Below, piece after piece: positions 7,351 through 17,238 of a stretch of 64,000 nt of DNA. The notes beneath the pieces are model-generated. The model did no database searches. It saw nothing but the letters and a program-made list of their open reading frames with translations, and was not told the DNA's origin. Within the stretch, counting starts at the first letter, position 1. The number at the start of each line of letters is the position of its first letter. Source of the DNA: Desulfosporosinus orientis DSM 765 (lineage in GTDB: Bacteria > Bacillota > Desulfitobacteriia > Desulfitobacteriales > Desulfitobacteriaceae); contig NC_016584.1 of assembly GCF_000235605.1 (NCBI RefSeq), positions 1,414,001-1,478,000 of the forward strand, given 5' to 3'. The translations under genes were made by a program, and so were the position numbers.

Positions 7351-8598
7351 ATGGAATTTGCAAAAGTTCTCGAACTAGCGAAAAAATATGAGCCGGAAAT
7401 GAGTAAGTTTCTTAGAGACCTCATCGCCATCCCGGGTGAGAGCTGTGATGAAAAAGGCACAGTACTCAGAATTAAAGAAGAGATGGAAAAAGTCGGCTTT
7501 GACAAAGTTGAGATTGATCCTCAAGGTAACGTTCTCGGTTATGTTGGTCATGGCAAGCACCTGATTGCTATGGATGCTCATATTGACACGGTTGGGGTAG
7601 GAAATATAGAGAATTGGCAATATGACCCCTACAAAGGTTTCGAAGATGATGAGATTATCATTGGCCGCGGAGCTTCTGACCAAATTGGCGGTATGGCTTC
7701 CATGGTTTATGCCGGTAAGATTATCAAAGATCTCGGCTTAGAAGATGATTATACCTTAGTTGTTGTCGGTTCTGTACAGGAAGAAGACTGCGACGGCTTA
7801 TGCTGGCAGTATATCATCAACGAAGACAAAGTTGTACCGGAATTTGTTGTAATTACTGAACCAACCGACGGCAAGATTTATCGTGGACATCGCGGCCGTA
7901 TGGAAATCAAAGTCACAACCAAGGGGGTTAGCTGTCACGGTTCAGCTCCTGAGCGCGGCGACAATGCCATTTATAAAATGGCTCCAATTCTCCAAGAACT
8001 GCGCAGTTTACATGAAAATCTTTTGAACCATCCATTTCTGGGCAAAGGCAGCCTAACGGTTTCAGAGATCTTTCACACCTCTCCTTCTCGTTGTGCTGTT
8101 GCCGACAGCTGCTGGATTTCCGTCGACCGTCGTTTGACAGCCGGAGAAACATGGGAATATGCACTTCAGCAAATTAAAAACCTACCTTCCGTTAAAGCTG
8201 CTAATGCTGAAGTAACCATGTATATGTATGACAGACCATCCTATACCAATCTGGTTTATCCAACAGAATGCTATTTCCCAACTTGGCTTATTGAAGAAGG
8301 ACATCCTGTAACCACAACTCTGACAGATGCTTACAAAGGGTTATTCGGCAAAGATCCCGTCGTTGATAAATGGACCTTCTCTACAAACGGTGTATCCATC
8401 ATGGGACGTTATGGAATTCCTTGCATCGGATTTGGACCCGGACATGAAGATCAAGCCCATGCTCCTAATGAACGAACCTGGAAAAAAGAACTTGTGGATT
8501 GTGCAGCTATGTATGCAGCTATTCCGACGATTTATGTTAAAGAGTATGCAGACAAGATGCCTAAGGATACAGAGAATTTAGTAGGAATTAAGAAATAA
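7351..8598 (+). CDS. ygeY: YgeY family M20-type hydrolase (selenium-metabolism/purine-cluster peptidase homologue)
   Basis: A 415-residue cytosolic M20 metallohydrolase. Metal ligands and catalytic residues are visible in MDAHIDTVG (His and Asp), [10 protein letters not shown] (bridging Asp), VQEEDCDG (general-base Glu-Glu), ITEPTD and [15 protein letters not shown] (last His). The dimerisation domain sits around residues 185-300. The length fits YgeY. The start ATG 7351 is preceded by AAAGGGGATT. It is the first gene after a sigma-54 promoter, followed by ygeW and carbamate kinase. In current models of anaerobic purine breakdown YgeY removes a ureido/carbamoyl group on the way to diaminopropionate; here that is an assignment by family and neighbours. 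Confidence 0.92.
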   Translation: MEFAKVLELAKKYEPEMSKFLRDLIAIPGESCDEKGTVLRIKEEMEKVGFDKVEIDPQGNVLGYVGHGKHLIAMDAHIDTVGVGNIENWQYDPYKGFEDDEIIIGRGASDQIGGMASMVYAGKIIKDLGLEDDYTLVVVGSVQEEDCDGLCWQYIINEDKVVPEFVVITEPTDGKIYRGHRGRMEIKVTTKGVSCHGSAPERGDNAIYKMAPILQELRSLHENLLNHPFLGKGSLTVSEIFHTSPSRCAVADSCWISVDRRLTAGETWEYALQQIKNLPSVKAANAEVTMYMYDRPSYTNLVYPTECYFPTWLIEEGHPVTTTLTDAYKGLFGKDPVVDKWTFSTNGVSIMGRYGIPCIGFGPGHEDQAHAPNERTWKKELVDCAAMYAAIPTIYVKEYADKMPKDTENLVGIKK

Positions 8599-8676
8599 GT
8601 TATAAACCTCTCAAGTTTTGTAGTCACAAATGGCTACTAATAATAAAAGAACACATAAATTAGGAGGAAAAAATAA

Positions 8677-9681
8677 ATGAACACAGTTTTCAGAGGAAGA
8701 CACTTTCTTAATTTAGAGGATTTCACCAAAGAAGAATTGGATACCATGCTCGATGTTTCTTTTGACCTTAAAAGAAAGTTTGCAATGGGTGAAGATACTC
8801 CATATCTTACTAATAAAACCGGATTCTTAATGTTCTTTGAACAATCCACTCGGACCAGAAACTCCATGGAAGCCGGAATGGCTCAATTGGGAGGCCATGC
8901 TGGATTCTTGGATACCAGCAGCATGCAAGTTGCTCATGGTGAGACTGCCAAAGATACAGCTATTATTTTATCACGCTTCGGACACATGATTGCCTGCCGT
9001 TATTGCAACTGGGGGAGAGGAAATGACTACTTGAATGAAATGGCTAAATGGTCCTCAGCGCCCATCATGAACTTACAGTGTGACCTTTATCACCCATTCC
9101 AAGGTTTAGCAGATCTTATGACCATCAAAGAGAAACTTCCTGATTTAAGAAGAAAGAAAATCTCTATCATTTGGGCATATGCTGAAAGTCATAAAAAACC
9201 AATTTCTGTACCTGTAACACAAGTCCTTCTCTTCCCTCGTTATGGTATGGATGTATGGCTCGCTTATCCAAAAGGTTGGGAACTTCCTGATTGGGTTATT
9301 GAACAAGCCAGAGCAAATGCTGAGAAGCATGGCGGTACTCTGACCATTACTCATGACGAAGCAGAAGCTTATAAAGATGCTGACATCGTTATTCCTAAGA
9401 GCTGGGGGAACTGGGTTACCGACCAAACAGGTGCTTCAGTTAGCGGCGCAACAAAAGTTATCGATGATGCTCTTATTGCTAATAAGAGCTGGAAATGCAC
9501 AGAAGCTAAAATGGCCACAGCCAGCAAAGATGTCATGTATATGCATGCTTTGCCTGCTGACCGTAACAACGAAGTTGAAGATGCTGTCATTGACGGACCG
9601 CATTCAATCGCTTATGATGCTGCAGAAAACCGTTTGCATACAGCTAAAGCTGTTATGACATTGTTGGTAGGTGGAAAATAA
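8677..9681 (+). CDS. ygeW: Knotted carbamoyltransferase, YgeW family
   Basis: A 334-residue member of the aspartate/ornithine transcarbamoylase superfamily. The carbamoyl-phosphate loop is FEQSTRTRNS (STRTR), HPFQGLADLMT is the second conserved block (HPxQ), and YMHALPADRNNEVED is the C-terminal signature. The KDADIVIPKSWG segment is typical of the YgeW branch. It is shorter than E. coli YgeW (about 396), mainly because the N-terminus starts directly at the first helix. The start ATG 8677 follows TTAGGAGGAAA. Running in reverse it would phosphorolyse a ureido intermediate, giving carbamoyl phosphate for the carbamate kinase encoded 2 bases downstream, whose start is coupled to this stop. Confidence 0.9.
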   Translation: MNTVFRGRHFLNLEDFTKEELDTMLDVSFDLKRKFAMGEDTPYLTNKTGFLMFFEQSTRTRNSMEAGMAQLGGHAGFLDTSSMQVAHGETAKDTAIILSRFGHMIACRYCNWGRGNDYLNEMAKWSSAPIMNLQCDLYHPFQGLADLMTIKEKLPDLRRKKISIIWAYAESHKKPISVPVTQVLLFPRYGMDVWLAYPKGWELPDWVIEQARANAEKHGGTLTITHDEAEAYKDADIVIPKSWGNWVTDQTGASVSGATKVIDDALIANKSWKCTEAKMATASKDVMYMHALPADRNNEVEDAVIDGPHSIAYDAAENRLHTAKAVMTLLVGGK

Positions 9682-9683
9682 TT

Positions 9684-10634
9684 GTGAGTACATTAGCTGT
9701 TGTAGCAATTGGTGGGAATTCTCTGATTCGTGATAAGGCCCATGAGTCCGTAGAGGATCAATATGCGGCTGTTGCAGAAACAGCCAAACATATTGCCGGG
9801 ATGATCGAGCAGGGCTATGAAGTGATTGTTACTCATGGCAATGGTCCACAAGTTGGTTTTATCTTAAGACGTTCAGAAATTGCTAAGGACGTTGCAGCAA
9901 TGCATCAGGTACCGTTGGTTAGCTGTGGAGCCGATACTCAAGGCGCCATCGGCTATCAGATCCAACAAGCAATGGATAATGAATTTAAGAAAAGGGGGAT
10001 GGACAAATCTGCGGTCACGATTGTGACTCAAGTGGTTGTCTCTAAAAATGACCCTGCTTTTCAAAAACCAACCAAACCCATTGGCTCTTTTTACACCAAG
10101 GAACAGACGGAAGAGATTCAAAAAGCCAACCCTTCGTGGGTTATGGTTGAAGATGCCGGTCGAGGATATCGCAGGATGGTTGCTTCTCCTCTGCCTCAAG
10201 AAATTGTTGAAAAGAATGTTATCAGTCAGTTAGTACGAGATGGTTATTGTGTCATTGGTGTTGGCGGTGGGGGTATACCTGTCGCCAGGCGTGAAGATGG
10301 TTCCTTTCAAGGAGTTGATGCAGTAATCGACAAAGATTTTGCATCCAGTCTCTTAGCCTCTGATATCAAAGCCGACCTTTTAGTCATTTCTACTGGCGTT
10401 CCTACAGTTTACTTGAATTATGGCAAGCCTGACGAAAAAGCGTTAGATAAGGTATCCTTGGCAGAACTAAAGCAGTATGTCACAGAAAATCATTTTGCTC
10501 CAGGAAGCATGCTTCCTAAAATTAAAGCCGTTATCAGCTTCTTAGAGAATGGCGGTAAAAAAGCAATTATTACAAATCCGGAATCTTTGGAAGAAGCTGT
10601 TGCCGGAAAGACAGGAACCCATATATATCCCTAA
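9684..10634 (+). CDS. arcC: Carbamate kinase
   Basis: A 316-residue amino acid kinase-fold enzyme that transfers phosphate from carbamoyl phosphate to ADP, giving ATP, CO2 and ammonia. Family features are VVAIGGNSLI at the N-terminus, THGNGPQVG (substrate loop), VSCGADTQGAIGY, GVGGGGIPVARR and the C-terminal FAPGSMLPKIKAVISFL. The length is normal (about 310). The GTG start at 9684 lies 2 bases after the ygeW stop, with GGTGG 9 nt upstream inside ygeW. This is the energy-conserving step of ureide/purine fermentation; the sigma-54 promoter before ygeY should drive it. Confidence 0.95.
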   Translation: MSTLAVVAIGGNSLIRDKAHESVEDQYAAVAETAKHIAGMIEQGYEVIVTHGNGPQVGFILRRSEIAKDVAAMHQVPLVSCGADTQGAIGYQIQQAMDNEFKKRGMDKSAVTIVTQVVVSKNDPAFQKPTKPIGSFYTKEQTEEIQKANPSWVMVEDAGRGYRRMVASPLPQEIVEKNVISQLVRDGYCVIGVGGGGIPVARREDGSFQGVDAVIDKDFASSLLASDIKADLLVISTGVPTVYLNYGKPDEKALDKVSLAELKQYVTENHFAPGSMLPKIKAVISFLENGGKKAIITNPESLEEAVAGKTGTHIYP

Positions 10635-10667
10635 TCCTTAGTGCTTGAAAATTGCGGTTCATTTATA

Positions 10668-10702
10668 ACTTGAGATGAAGAGTTTGTATCTTCATCTCAA
10701 GT
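10668..10702 (+). terminator. Perfect 14-bp hairpin after arcC
   Basis: ACTTGAGATGAAGA and TCTTCATCTCAAGT form a perfect stem with a 7-nt loop. No U-tract follows, so it may be a processed or inefficient terminator, or an RNA stabiliser. The arms carry TTGAGA/TCTCAA half-sites like the putative activator sites near ygeY, so a DNA-binding role is an alternative. Confidence 0.5.
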
Positions 10703-10835
10703 AAAATCATGTACCATAAGGTAAGTGGTCCTTTACAGAGGAAAAATAATATGCGGGCTGGAGAAAAAGCGAATATTAATAGATTTTATGTTTGTGAACC
10801 AAGATGAGGAGATTTCCTTTTAAGGAGAAATGAAC

Positions 10836-12230
10836 ATGGGTATTGTATTAAACGGGGGAACTATTGTTACGGCTGCAGATATCTATCAAGCAGACGTCCG
10901 CATTGATGGCGAGAGAATTGTGGCTATCGGCCATGATATCAAGCAACCTGGAGACCAGGTAATAGATGTGGACGGCTGTTTTTTATTTCCGGGTGGAATT
11001 GATCCGCATACTCATTTTGATCTCCCCATGGGAGATTTTTCGACATCCGATGATTTTTCATCAGGTTCAAAAGCAGCAATTTTAGGTGGGACGACAACAA
11101 TCCTTGATTACGCTACCCAGTTCAAAGGGGAGACGTTAAAGCAGGGCTTAATAAATTGGCAGGCAAAGGCTGGCGGCAAGTGTTATGTGGATTATGGCTT
11201 TCACATGGCAATCACTGATTGGAAAGATTCAATCGCTCGGGAAATGATCGATTTAATTAGCCAAGAAGGAATATCGTCATTTAAATTATACATGGCATAT
11301 AAGAACACCCTGCAAGTGGATGATCAGGCATTATTACAGGCTTTACGTCAAGCAGGAGAATACGGAGCACTAATTTGCGTACATTGTGAGAACGGCGATG
11401 TCGTTGATGATTTAGTGCATGGATATCTTAAGAAGGGCAAAACCTCACCCGCCTATCACCCCCTTTCCCGGCCTCCGGAAGTGGAAGCAGAGGCAACCTT
11501 TCGGGTTATTACTCTGGCTCAAATGGCAGGAGCCCCTCTCTATATCGTTCATCTTTCCAACAGCGGAGCACTTAAGGCTGTGGTGGAAGGGAAGCTTAAA
11601 GGTCTGGAAATATATGCTGAAACTTGCCCCCAATATCTCTTGTTAGACGACAGTTATTACAACTGCGAAGGGTTTGAGGGAGCCAAGTATGTTATTTCCC
11701 CGCCTTTGCGCCCGGTTCAGAATCAGGATGTGTTATGGTCAGGTTTGACTTCAGGAATCTTAGATGTTGTGGCTACGGATCATTGCGCATTTAATTATAA
11801 AGGACAAAAAGATAAGGGTTTGAACGATTTTAGCAAAATACCTAATGGAGCGGCAGGGGTTGAAACCCGGATGGGATTATTGTATACCTATGGAGTTTTA
11901 ACCGGAAAACTTAGTTTAAATGATTTTGTCGCTTTGACTTCAACGAATGCCGCAAAGTTGTTTGGTTTGTTCCCCCGCAAAGGGACCATAGCTCCGGGAA
12001 GTGATGCCGACTTAGTAATTTGGGATCCCCGAATTTCCTCTGTTCTTCGGGCGGAAACGTTACATCAGCAAGTAGACTATACACCTTACGAAGGTTTTAA
12101 ACAGTCCGGTCAAGCGATCCATGTTTTTCTGAGAGGAAAGCAGATCGTTGAGAACGGAAAACTAAAAGTGGACAAACCCACAGGAATGTATTTGTCCCGT
12201 AAGCCATTCCTTAAGAGAAAGGTCGGGTAA
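10836..12230 (+). CDS. hyuA: Hydantoinase/dihydropyrimidinase-type cyclic amidohydrolase (HyuA/YgeZ family)
   Basis: A 464-residue amidohydrolase with DPHTHFDLP (metal-binding HxH), the carboxylated-lysine region around SFKLYMAYK, CVHCEN and IVHLSNSGAL (His ligands), and ATDHCAFNYK (metal Asp). The length is standard for D-hydantoinase/dihydropyrimidinase. It opens a cyclic ureide; in E. coli the homologue YgeZ lies in the same purine cluster. ATG 10836 is chosen because GGAG lies 8 nt upstream; ATG 10830 is only 2 nt from it. It begins a tight operon: xdhD starts 1 base after its stop. No sigma-54 promoter is visible upstream (10703-10829). Confidence 0.9.
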   Translation: MGIVLNGGTIVTAADIYQADVRIDGERIVAIGHDIKQPGDQVIDVDGCFLFPGGIDPHTHFDLPMGDFSTSDDFSSGSKAAILGGTTTILDYATQFKGETLKQGLINWQAKAGGKCYVDYGFHMAITDWKDSIAREMIDLISQEGISSFKLYMAYKNTLQVDDQALLQALRQAGEYGALICVHCENGDVVDDLVHGYLKKGKTSPAYHPLSRPPEVEAEATFRVITLAQMAGAPLYIVHLSNSGALKAVVEGKLKGLEIYAETCPQYLLLDDSYYNCEGFEGAKYVISPPLRPVQNQDVLWSGLTSGILDVVATDHCAFNYKGQKDKGLNDFSKIPNGAAGVETRMGLLYTYGVLTGKLSLNDFVALTSTNAAKLFGLFPRKGTIAPGSDADLVIWDPRISSVLRAETLHQQVDYTPYEGFKQSGQAIHVFLRGKQIVENGKLKVDKPTGMYLSRKPFLKRKVG

Positions 12231-12231
12231 A

Positions 12232-14787
12232 ATGTACAGTATTGATATTAACGGCACAGTTTTCTCTGTGCAAGACGATATGAACCTGTTGGATTTTTTG
12301 CGGGATGAAGCTCACGTAACTTCCTTAAAAAACGGCTGCGGTGAAGGAGCTTGCGGTGCTTGTATGCTTTTAGTCGATGGAAAGGCTATGCGTGCTTGTA
12401 TTCTCACCGTTGCAAAAGCATCTGGGAAGAAGCTGCTCACAGTCGAAGGATTATCCGACCAGGAAAAAGAAGCCTATAGCTGGGCCTTTGCTGAAGCCGG
12501 AGCTGTTCAGTGCGGTTTTTGCATACCCGGCATGATCATCAGCGCCAAAGCGTTACTTGATAAAAATCCTAATCCTACGCCTCAAGACATTAAGCAAAGT
12601 ATCCGGGGAAATATTTGTCGCTGCACTGGGTACGTTAAAATTGAGCAGGGAATTTCTTTGGCGGCTCAGGTTCTGCGAGGAGAGATAACTCCGAAATCTC
12701 AGCCATCGGGAGCTGGAATCGGAACGAGTATCCAACGTGTGGATGCCCGTGAAAAGGTCTTGGGGACGGGACAGTATGTTGATGATATGCACGTCGATAA
12801 TATGCTTCACGCAGCGGTTTTAAGGGCAAAATACCCAAGGGCCATTGTTAAGAGCATTGACGTGTCGGAAGCGCTTGCTTACCCGGGCATGGAAGCCGCC
12901 TTAACGGCGGATGATATTCCCGCAGACCGCAATCATGGGCATATTTTTCCTGATTGGCCAACCATGGTCTCCATCGGAAATGAAACTCGGTATGTTGGTG
13001 ATGCTATTGCCATTGTTGCAGCCCGAACCAAGAAGCAAGCCAGGGAAGCTGTAAAATTAATAAAAGTAGAGTATGAAGAGCTTAAGCCTATCCTTAGTCC
13101 GACAGAAGCCCTGGCAGAGGGGGCTCCTCAAATTCATGTCAAAGGAAATTTATTAAGTACCACTAAAATTAAACGTGGAAACACGGAGGAAGCCTTAGCA
13201 AAGTCTGCGCACGTGGTAACTCATCGTTATACTACTCCGCCTACGGAACATGCTTTTATGGAACCGGAAAGTGCCTTAGCCATTCCTCAAGACGATGGGG
13301 GAGTTACCATTTATGTTGGGGATCAAAGCGTTTATGATGATCAGCATGGAATCATGGCCATGCTAGGTTTGCCTGCTGAAAAAGTGCGGGTTATCAGTAA
13401 ACTGGTGGGCGGAGGTTTCGGCGGGAAAGAAGATTTAAGTGTTCAGCATCATGCTGCTCTTTTGGCTCTAAAAACTCAAAAACCTGTTAAACTCACCTTT
13501 ACGCGCCAAGAAAGCATCTTAGTTCACCCCAAACGTCATGCCATGGAAATGGAAATTACTACGGGCTGTGATGAAAAAGGCAAACTGACGGCGATGGTTG
13601 CCAAAATTGTTGCCGATACCGGGGCTTATGCTTCTTTGGGAACAGCGGTTTTGCAGCGGGCTTGTACTCACGCCAGCGGTCCTTATATATTTGACAATGT
13701 GGATATCACTGGGCTTTGCGTTTATACCAACAATCCTCCAGCAGGAGCATTCAGAGGTTTTGGGGTTACCCAGTCATGCTTTGCTGCTGAAATCAACTTG
13801 GATCTGCTAGCGGAAAAAGTGGGGATTTCCCCATGGGAAATCCGCTATATGAACGCTCTGGAGCCGGGTATGGTTAATTCGACTGGGCAAATTACTGATG
13901 AGGGGACTGCCATTAAGGAAACGCTGAGAGCAGTTAGGGAAGTGTATGAGTCTCATCCATATGCTGCAGGAATTGCTTGTGCAATGAAGAATACCGGTAT
14001 TGGGGTCGGGCTTCCGGATGTCGGCAGAGTCAATATTAAGATTCAAGACGGAAAAGCAGTGGTCCTGACAAGTGCCGCCTGCATTGGACAAGGGTTTGCG
14101 ACGATAGCAACTCAGATCGTTTATGAGGCCACAGGGCTGTCCCTGGAAAAAATAGAAGTTGGATCTCCGGATACCTGTTCAACACCAAACTCCGGTACGA
14201 CAACGGCTTCACGCCAGACGATGTTTAGCGGAGAGGCCGTGCGTCAGGCTTCCCTTAAATTGCAGCAAGCGATGCATGAATCTTCCATAGACGAATTAAA
14301 TGGACAAGAGTTTTACGGAGAATATTTTGGGAAAACCGATCCTATGAATTCAGATAAGCCTAACCCGGTTAGCCACGTTGCTTATAGCTATGCGACCCAA
14401 GTTGTGCTGCTCAATGAACAGGGCATGATTGAAAAAGTAATTGCAGCCCATGATGTCGGCAGAGCTATCAATCCGAAGGCAATCGAAGGCCAAATCGAAG
14501 GGGGGGTATGCATGGGTTTAGGGTATGCTATACGTGAAGACTTTCCGCTCCTCAATGGGGTGCCGACAGCGAAGTATGCTAAGTTAGGACTTTTGCGGTC
14601 AACAGAAATGCCTGAGATTGAAACAGTGATTATTGAAAAGAACTCCTCGCCTTTAGCTTACGGGGCCAAAGGAGTTGGTGAAATTTCATCCATTCCTACA
14701 GCTCCTGCGGTTGCTTCAGCTTATTACAAACTTGATGGGAAATTAAGGACATCCTTGCCCTTGCAGGAAACGCCCTATAAAAAGTAG
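12232..14787 (+). CDS. xdhD: Selenium-dependent xanthine dehydrogenase-type hydroxylase, fused 2Fe-2S and molybdenum subunits (XdhD-like)
   Basis: An 851-residue fusion. Residues 1-80 form a plant-type 2Fe-2S domain (Cys36, 41, 44, 56) and 85-140 an all-alpha 2Fe-2S domain (Cys94, 97, 129, 131; CGFCIPG, GNICRCTGY). From about 165 on it is a molybdopterin-binding large subunit: aldehyde oxidase a/b hammerhead (165-280), KLVGGGFGGKED, GAFRGFGVTQS and the C-terminal KGVGEISSIPTAP, whose Glu is the active-site base position. No FAD subunit is fused or adjacent. The family uses labile selenium on the Mo cofactor rather than encoded selenocysteine; the maturation genes yqeC-mocA-yqeB follow directly. 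It is shorter than E. coli XdhD (about 956). Likely substrates are xanthine, hypoxanthine or a related purine. Confidence 0.9.
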   Translation: MYSIDINGTVFSVQDDMNLLDFLRDEAHVTSLKNGCGEGACGACMLLVDGKAMRACILTVAKASGKKLLTVEGLSDQEKEAYSWAFAEAGAVQCGFCIPGMIISAKALLDKNPNPTPQDIKQSIRGNICRCTGYVKIEQGISLAAQVLRGEITPKSQPSGAGIGTSIQRVDAREKVLGTGQYVDDMHVDNMLHAAVLRAKYPRAIVKSIDVSEALAYPGMEAALTADDIPADRNHGHIFPDWPTMVSIGNETRYVGDAIAIVAARTKKQAREAVKLIKVEYEELKPILSPTEALAEGAPQIHVKGNLLSTTKIKRGNTEEALAKSAHVVTHRYTTPPTEHAFMEPESALAIPQDDGGVTIYVGDQSVYDDQHGIMAMLGLPAEKVRVISKLVGGGFGGKEDLSVQHHAALLALKTQKPVKLTFTRQESILVHPKRHAMEMEITTGCDEKGKLTAMVAKIVADTGAYASLGTAVLQRACTHASGPYIFDNVDITGLCVYTNNPPAGAFRGFGVTQSCFAAEINLDLLAEKVGISPWEIRYMNALEPGMVNSTGQITDEGTAIKETLRAVREVYESHPYAAGIACAMKNTGIGVGLPDVGRVNIKIQDGKAVVLTSAACIGQGFATIATQIVYEATGLSLEKIEVGSPDTCSTPNSGTTTASRQTMFSGEAVRQASLKLQQAMHESSIDELNGQEFYGEYFGKTDPMNSDKPNPVSHVAYSYATQVVLLNEQGMIEKVIAAHDVGRAINPKAIEGQIEGGVCMGLGYAIREDFPLLNGVPTAKYAKLGLLRSTEMPEIETVIIEKNSSPLAYGAKGVGEISSIPTAPAVASAYYKLDGKLRTSLPLQETPYKK

Positions 14788-14834
14788 AATACCATTTGAA
14801 TGGTCAAGTATTTTAAAAAAGTTATGAGGGGCAT

Positions 14835-15662
14835 ATGACAAGTTCAACGACAAATTTTCCTACTCAATCGATTACTGGAAGCGGGAGTCTCTGGGATATG
14901 ACCCATCGCTTGTGGGTAACAACCTTTATTGGGGCAGGCGGAAAAACCACCTGCCTCCAAACCCTTACCCATGATATGGAGGCTGCCGGTCTGGAGGTTG
15001 TTGCCACAACCACGACGAAAGTACATCCTGAGCTTACTATGGATGCGTGGAGGAATTTATATCCTCCTCCTCAGAAAAGGGGCGCGTGGTTTTGGTATGA
15101 CGGAGTCGAGGATTCAAGCGGAAAATGGAGAGGTCCGTCAGCTCTGTCTGTTGATAAAGCCATTGCTGAAGAACTGAGGACAGACAGCCGTCGCTATTGG
15201 GTGATTGAAGGGGATGGTGCCCGTGAACACAGGTTAAAGTGTTGGGAATACTATGAACCTCAAATACCAAAGTATTCAGATTGTGGAGTGCTGGTCATGG
15301 ACAGGGGGTTATGGGGAAAGGTTTTAGAGCCAGATGCAGTACATAGACCTCACAAATGTCAGGATCTTTTAGGTGAGATCTGGAGTTCGGAGAGCGTTTG
15401 GAGATATTTTTTAAAGTCTCCTGTTTTTGATATGCAATATTCTATGCTGCATTGGGTTATTCTCTTTAATAGTGCAAAGACAGCAAATGAAAACATGGGT
15501 GAGTTTGATCCTGAGAATTCATTTGATTTGCTGCATGATTTATCGTTGAAATGGATGGAAATGTCGGAAAACTCTGTTAAGACTGATTTAAAGCCCAGTC
15601 ATTTGCGTTTAGCTGAAGGCGATGCCAAAAAGGGGGATCTGCGTTGGTTCGATTTGTGGTAA
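14835..15662 (+). CDS. yqeC: YqeC, selenium-dependent molybdenum hydroxylase accessory protein
   Basis: A 275-residue P-loop protein: FIGAGGKTTCLQTL places the nucleotide-binding loop at residues 33-39, followed by the ATTTTKVHPE segment typical of YqeC and an EGDGAREHRLK block. It belongs to the gene set found with selenium-dependent molybdenum hydroxylases (ssnA, xdhD, yqeB, yqeC, mocA) and is thought to help insert selenium or mature the cofactor. The start is ATG 14835 after GAGGGG. The 3' end overlaps mocA by 19 bases, showing translational coupling. Residues 195-260 are weakly conserved in my memory of the family. Confidence 0.88.
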   Translation: MTSSTTNFPTQSITGSGSLWDMTHRLWVTTFIGAGGKTTCLQTLTHDMEAAGLEVVATTTTKVHPELTMDAWRNLYPPPQKRGAWFWYDGVEDSSGKWRGPSALSVDKAIAEELRTDSRRYWVIEGDGAREHRLKCWEYYEPQIPKYSDCGVLVMDRGLWGKVLEPDAVHRPHKCQDLLGEIWSSESVWRYFLKSPVFDMQYSMLHWVILFNSAKTANENMGEFDPENSFDLLHDLSLKWMEMSENSVKTDLKPSHLRLAEGDAKKGDLRWFDLW

Positions 15663-16264
15663 TGGCCGCTGGTTTGGCTACACGAATGGGGAAGGATAAA
15701 CTGGCCTTGCCATGGAAGAACGGCACAGTGCTTGGGTATGTCATAGGGACGGTTCTTGAGGTAATGAAAGTACATAAGGACTTATATCCTCAGAGCGGAA
15801 TAGAAATACATGTTATTGCCAGAAAACCTGTGGAAACCTATCTTTCAGAAGAGGGTGTCAGAGAGTTTTTCAAGTATGGCGGAGTTTGGAATCATTCTCC
15901 CCGACCTAGACCTCTTGCTGAGACGATTAACATGGGTTTGCATGACCTAAATGCTGAAATGCATAGTGTTGCTTTTTTGCCGGGTGATCAAGTAGGAGTA
16001 AGAGTTCAAGATCTATCTGCTTGTTTGGAAGAGGTTCTTAAGTATCAGCCGGACTTTTTAGTCCCTATGGCGGGAAATACGCCAGGATCTCCCGTGTTTT
16101 TTCATAAGCGCTATATTCCGGAACTCTTAGCACTTCAAGGGGAGCAGGGCGGAAGAATGGTTTTGAACCGTTACCCAGAACGCTGGTCAAAATATACTGT
16201 TGAAGAAAGCTTGTTTTTGGATGTGGATACTCCGGAACAATATGATGCTTTATTTAATTCATAA
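15644..16264 (+). CDS. mocA: Molybdenum cofactor cytidylyltransferase-like protein
   Basis: A 206-residue nucleotidyltransferase. MAAGLATRMGKDKLALPW is the signature nucleotide-binding loop, FLPGDQVGV corresponds to the metal-binding LxDQP-like motif (here GDQ), and the C-terminal VDTPEQYDALF is conserved in MobA/MocA proteins. It would attach CMP to molybdopterin (MCD form) for the xanthine dehydrogenase family enzymes around it. The TTG start at 15644 keeps the first beta-strand and has AGGGGG 7 nt upstream; the first ATG (15662) would delete that strand. It lies between yqeC and yqeB in the SDMH maturation set. Confidence 0.87.
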   Translation: MVRFVVMAAGLATRMGKDKLALPWKNGTVLGYVIGTVLEVMKVHKDLYPQSGIEIHVIARKPVETYLSEEGVREFFKYGGVWNHSPRPRPLAETINMGLHDLNAEMHSVAFLPGDQVGVRVQDLSACLEEVLKYQPDFLVPMAGNTPGSPVFFHKRYIPELLALQGEQGGRMVLNRYPERWSKYTVEESLFLDVDTPEQYDALFNS

Positions 16265-16278
16265 GGAGATACAAGGGT

Positions 16279-17124
16279 ATGGTTAATAATCTGGTGAACA
16301 ACAGACCGTTAGTCTTAATTCGGGGGGCAGGAGAGCAAGCCTCGGGTGTAGGTTGGGCTTTCAGTAAAGCAGGGTTTAGAGTGCTGATGACTGAAGTTTC
16401 TAAGCCTCTGATGGTTCGCTGGCCGGTTTGTTTTGGGACGGCCGTTGAAGAAGGCCAGTGGCAAGTTGAAGGAATAAAAGCTTGTTGTGTAAGCTCGACC
16501 GGATCAGAGTGTGAAGATGCTTGGCTGGAAGGGAAAATTCCTGTTTTGGTTGACCCTGAGTTGAGAAGACTATCGGAGCTCATGCCTTTAATTTTAGTGG
16601 ATGCTATTATGGCAAAACAAAATTTAGGTACCAAAAGGACGATGGCTCCCCTGACGATTGGTTTAGGTCCCGGATTTAAAGCTGGTGAGGATGTGGATAT
16701 AGTTATAGAAACCAATCGAGGGCATAATCTCGGCCGAATCATTTATCAAGGACCGGCTCAACCAAATACCGGTGTTCCTGGAGAGATTAAGGGTATTTCC
16801 AGAGAGCGTGTGATCTATTCCACGACTGCTGGAATTTTTAGAGCAAAGCGAGCCATTGGGGATCAAGTTTCTGCAGGAGATTGTGTGGGAGAAATAGTTG
16901 AAGAAAACCGCACCACTCAAGTAGTATCCTTAATCGATGGAGTTTTGAGAGGGTTATTGAGGACAAACATCACTATCCCTGCCAATGTTAAAATTGGGGA
17001 TGTTGACCCTCGAGGAGAAGAAAGCTTTTGTTGGACGATTTCAGAAAAAGCACGTGCCATAGGTTCCGCCGTTTTATTAAGCGTTATGGAAAGTGGATTT
17101 TTGGCCGCCCCTTCTCAAACCTAA
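16279..17124 (+). CDS. yqeB: YqeB, selenium-dependent molybdenum cofactor maturation protein
   Basis: A 281-residue protein of the EF2563/YqeB family. The N-terminal Rossmann-like segment reads LIRGAGEQASGVGWAFSK, followed by the very characteristic KPLMVRWPVCFGTAV block; RANITI-like and GVDPR-like motifs appear near the C-terminus (GDVDPRGEES). YqeB is a marker of labile-selenium molybdenum hydroxylases and is proposed to act in selenium insertion into the Mo centre. The start is ATG 16279 after AAGGAGAT. It closes the hyuA-xdhD-yqeC-mocA-yqeB operon. Presence of this gene predicts a selenium requirement for purine oxidation in this organism. Confidence 0.92.
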   Translation: MVNNLVNNRPLVLIRGAGEQASGVGWAFSKAGFRVLMTEVSKPLMVRWPVCFGTAVEEGQWQVEGIKACCVSSTGSECEDAWLEGKIPVLVDPELRRLSELMPLILVDAIMAKQNLGTKRTMAPLTIGLGPGFKAGEDVDIVIETNRGHNLGRIIYQGPAQPNTGVPGEIKGISRERVIYSTTAGIFRAKRAIGDQVSAGDCVGEIVEENRTTQVVSLIDGVLRGLLRTNITIPANVKIGDVDPRGEESFCWTISEKARAIGSAVLLSVMESGFLAAPSQT

Positions 17125-17170
17125 ATTTCCCTAAAATACCAATTATTTTTTCTTGTTATAAGAAGGATAA

Positions 17171-17197
17171 TTAAGATCTATAGCGAATTTGTATAAT
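17171..17197 (+). promoter_or_regulatory. Putative sigma-A promoter of the riboswitch-xdh operon
   Basis: TATAAT at 17192-17197 is perfect and lies 40 bases before the aptamer. The -35 is weak: TTAAGA at 17171-17176 would leave a 15-nt spacer. Confidence 0.45.
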
Positions 17198-17238
17198 ATA
17201 GTGTGAATATTTATTAATAATTGAATAGGTTCTTTTTA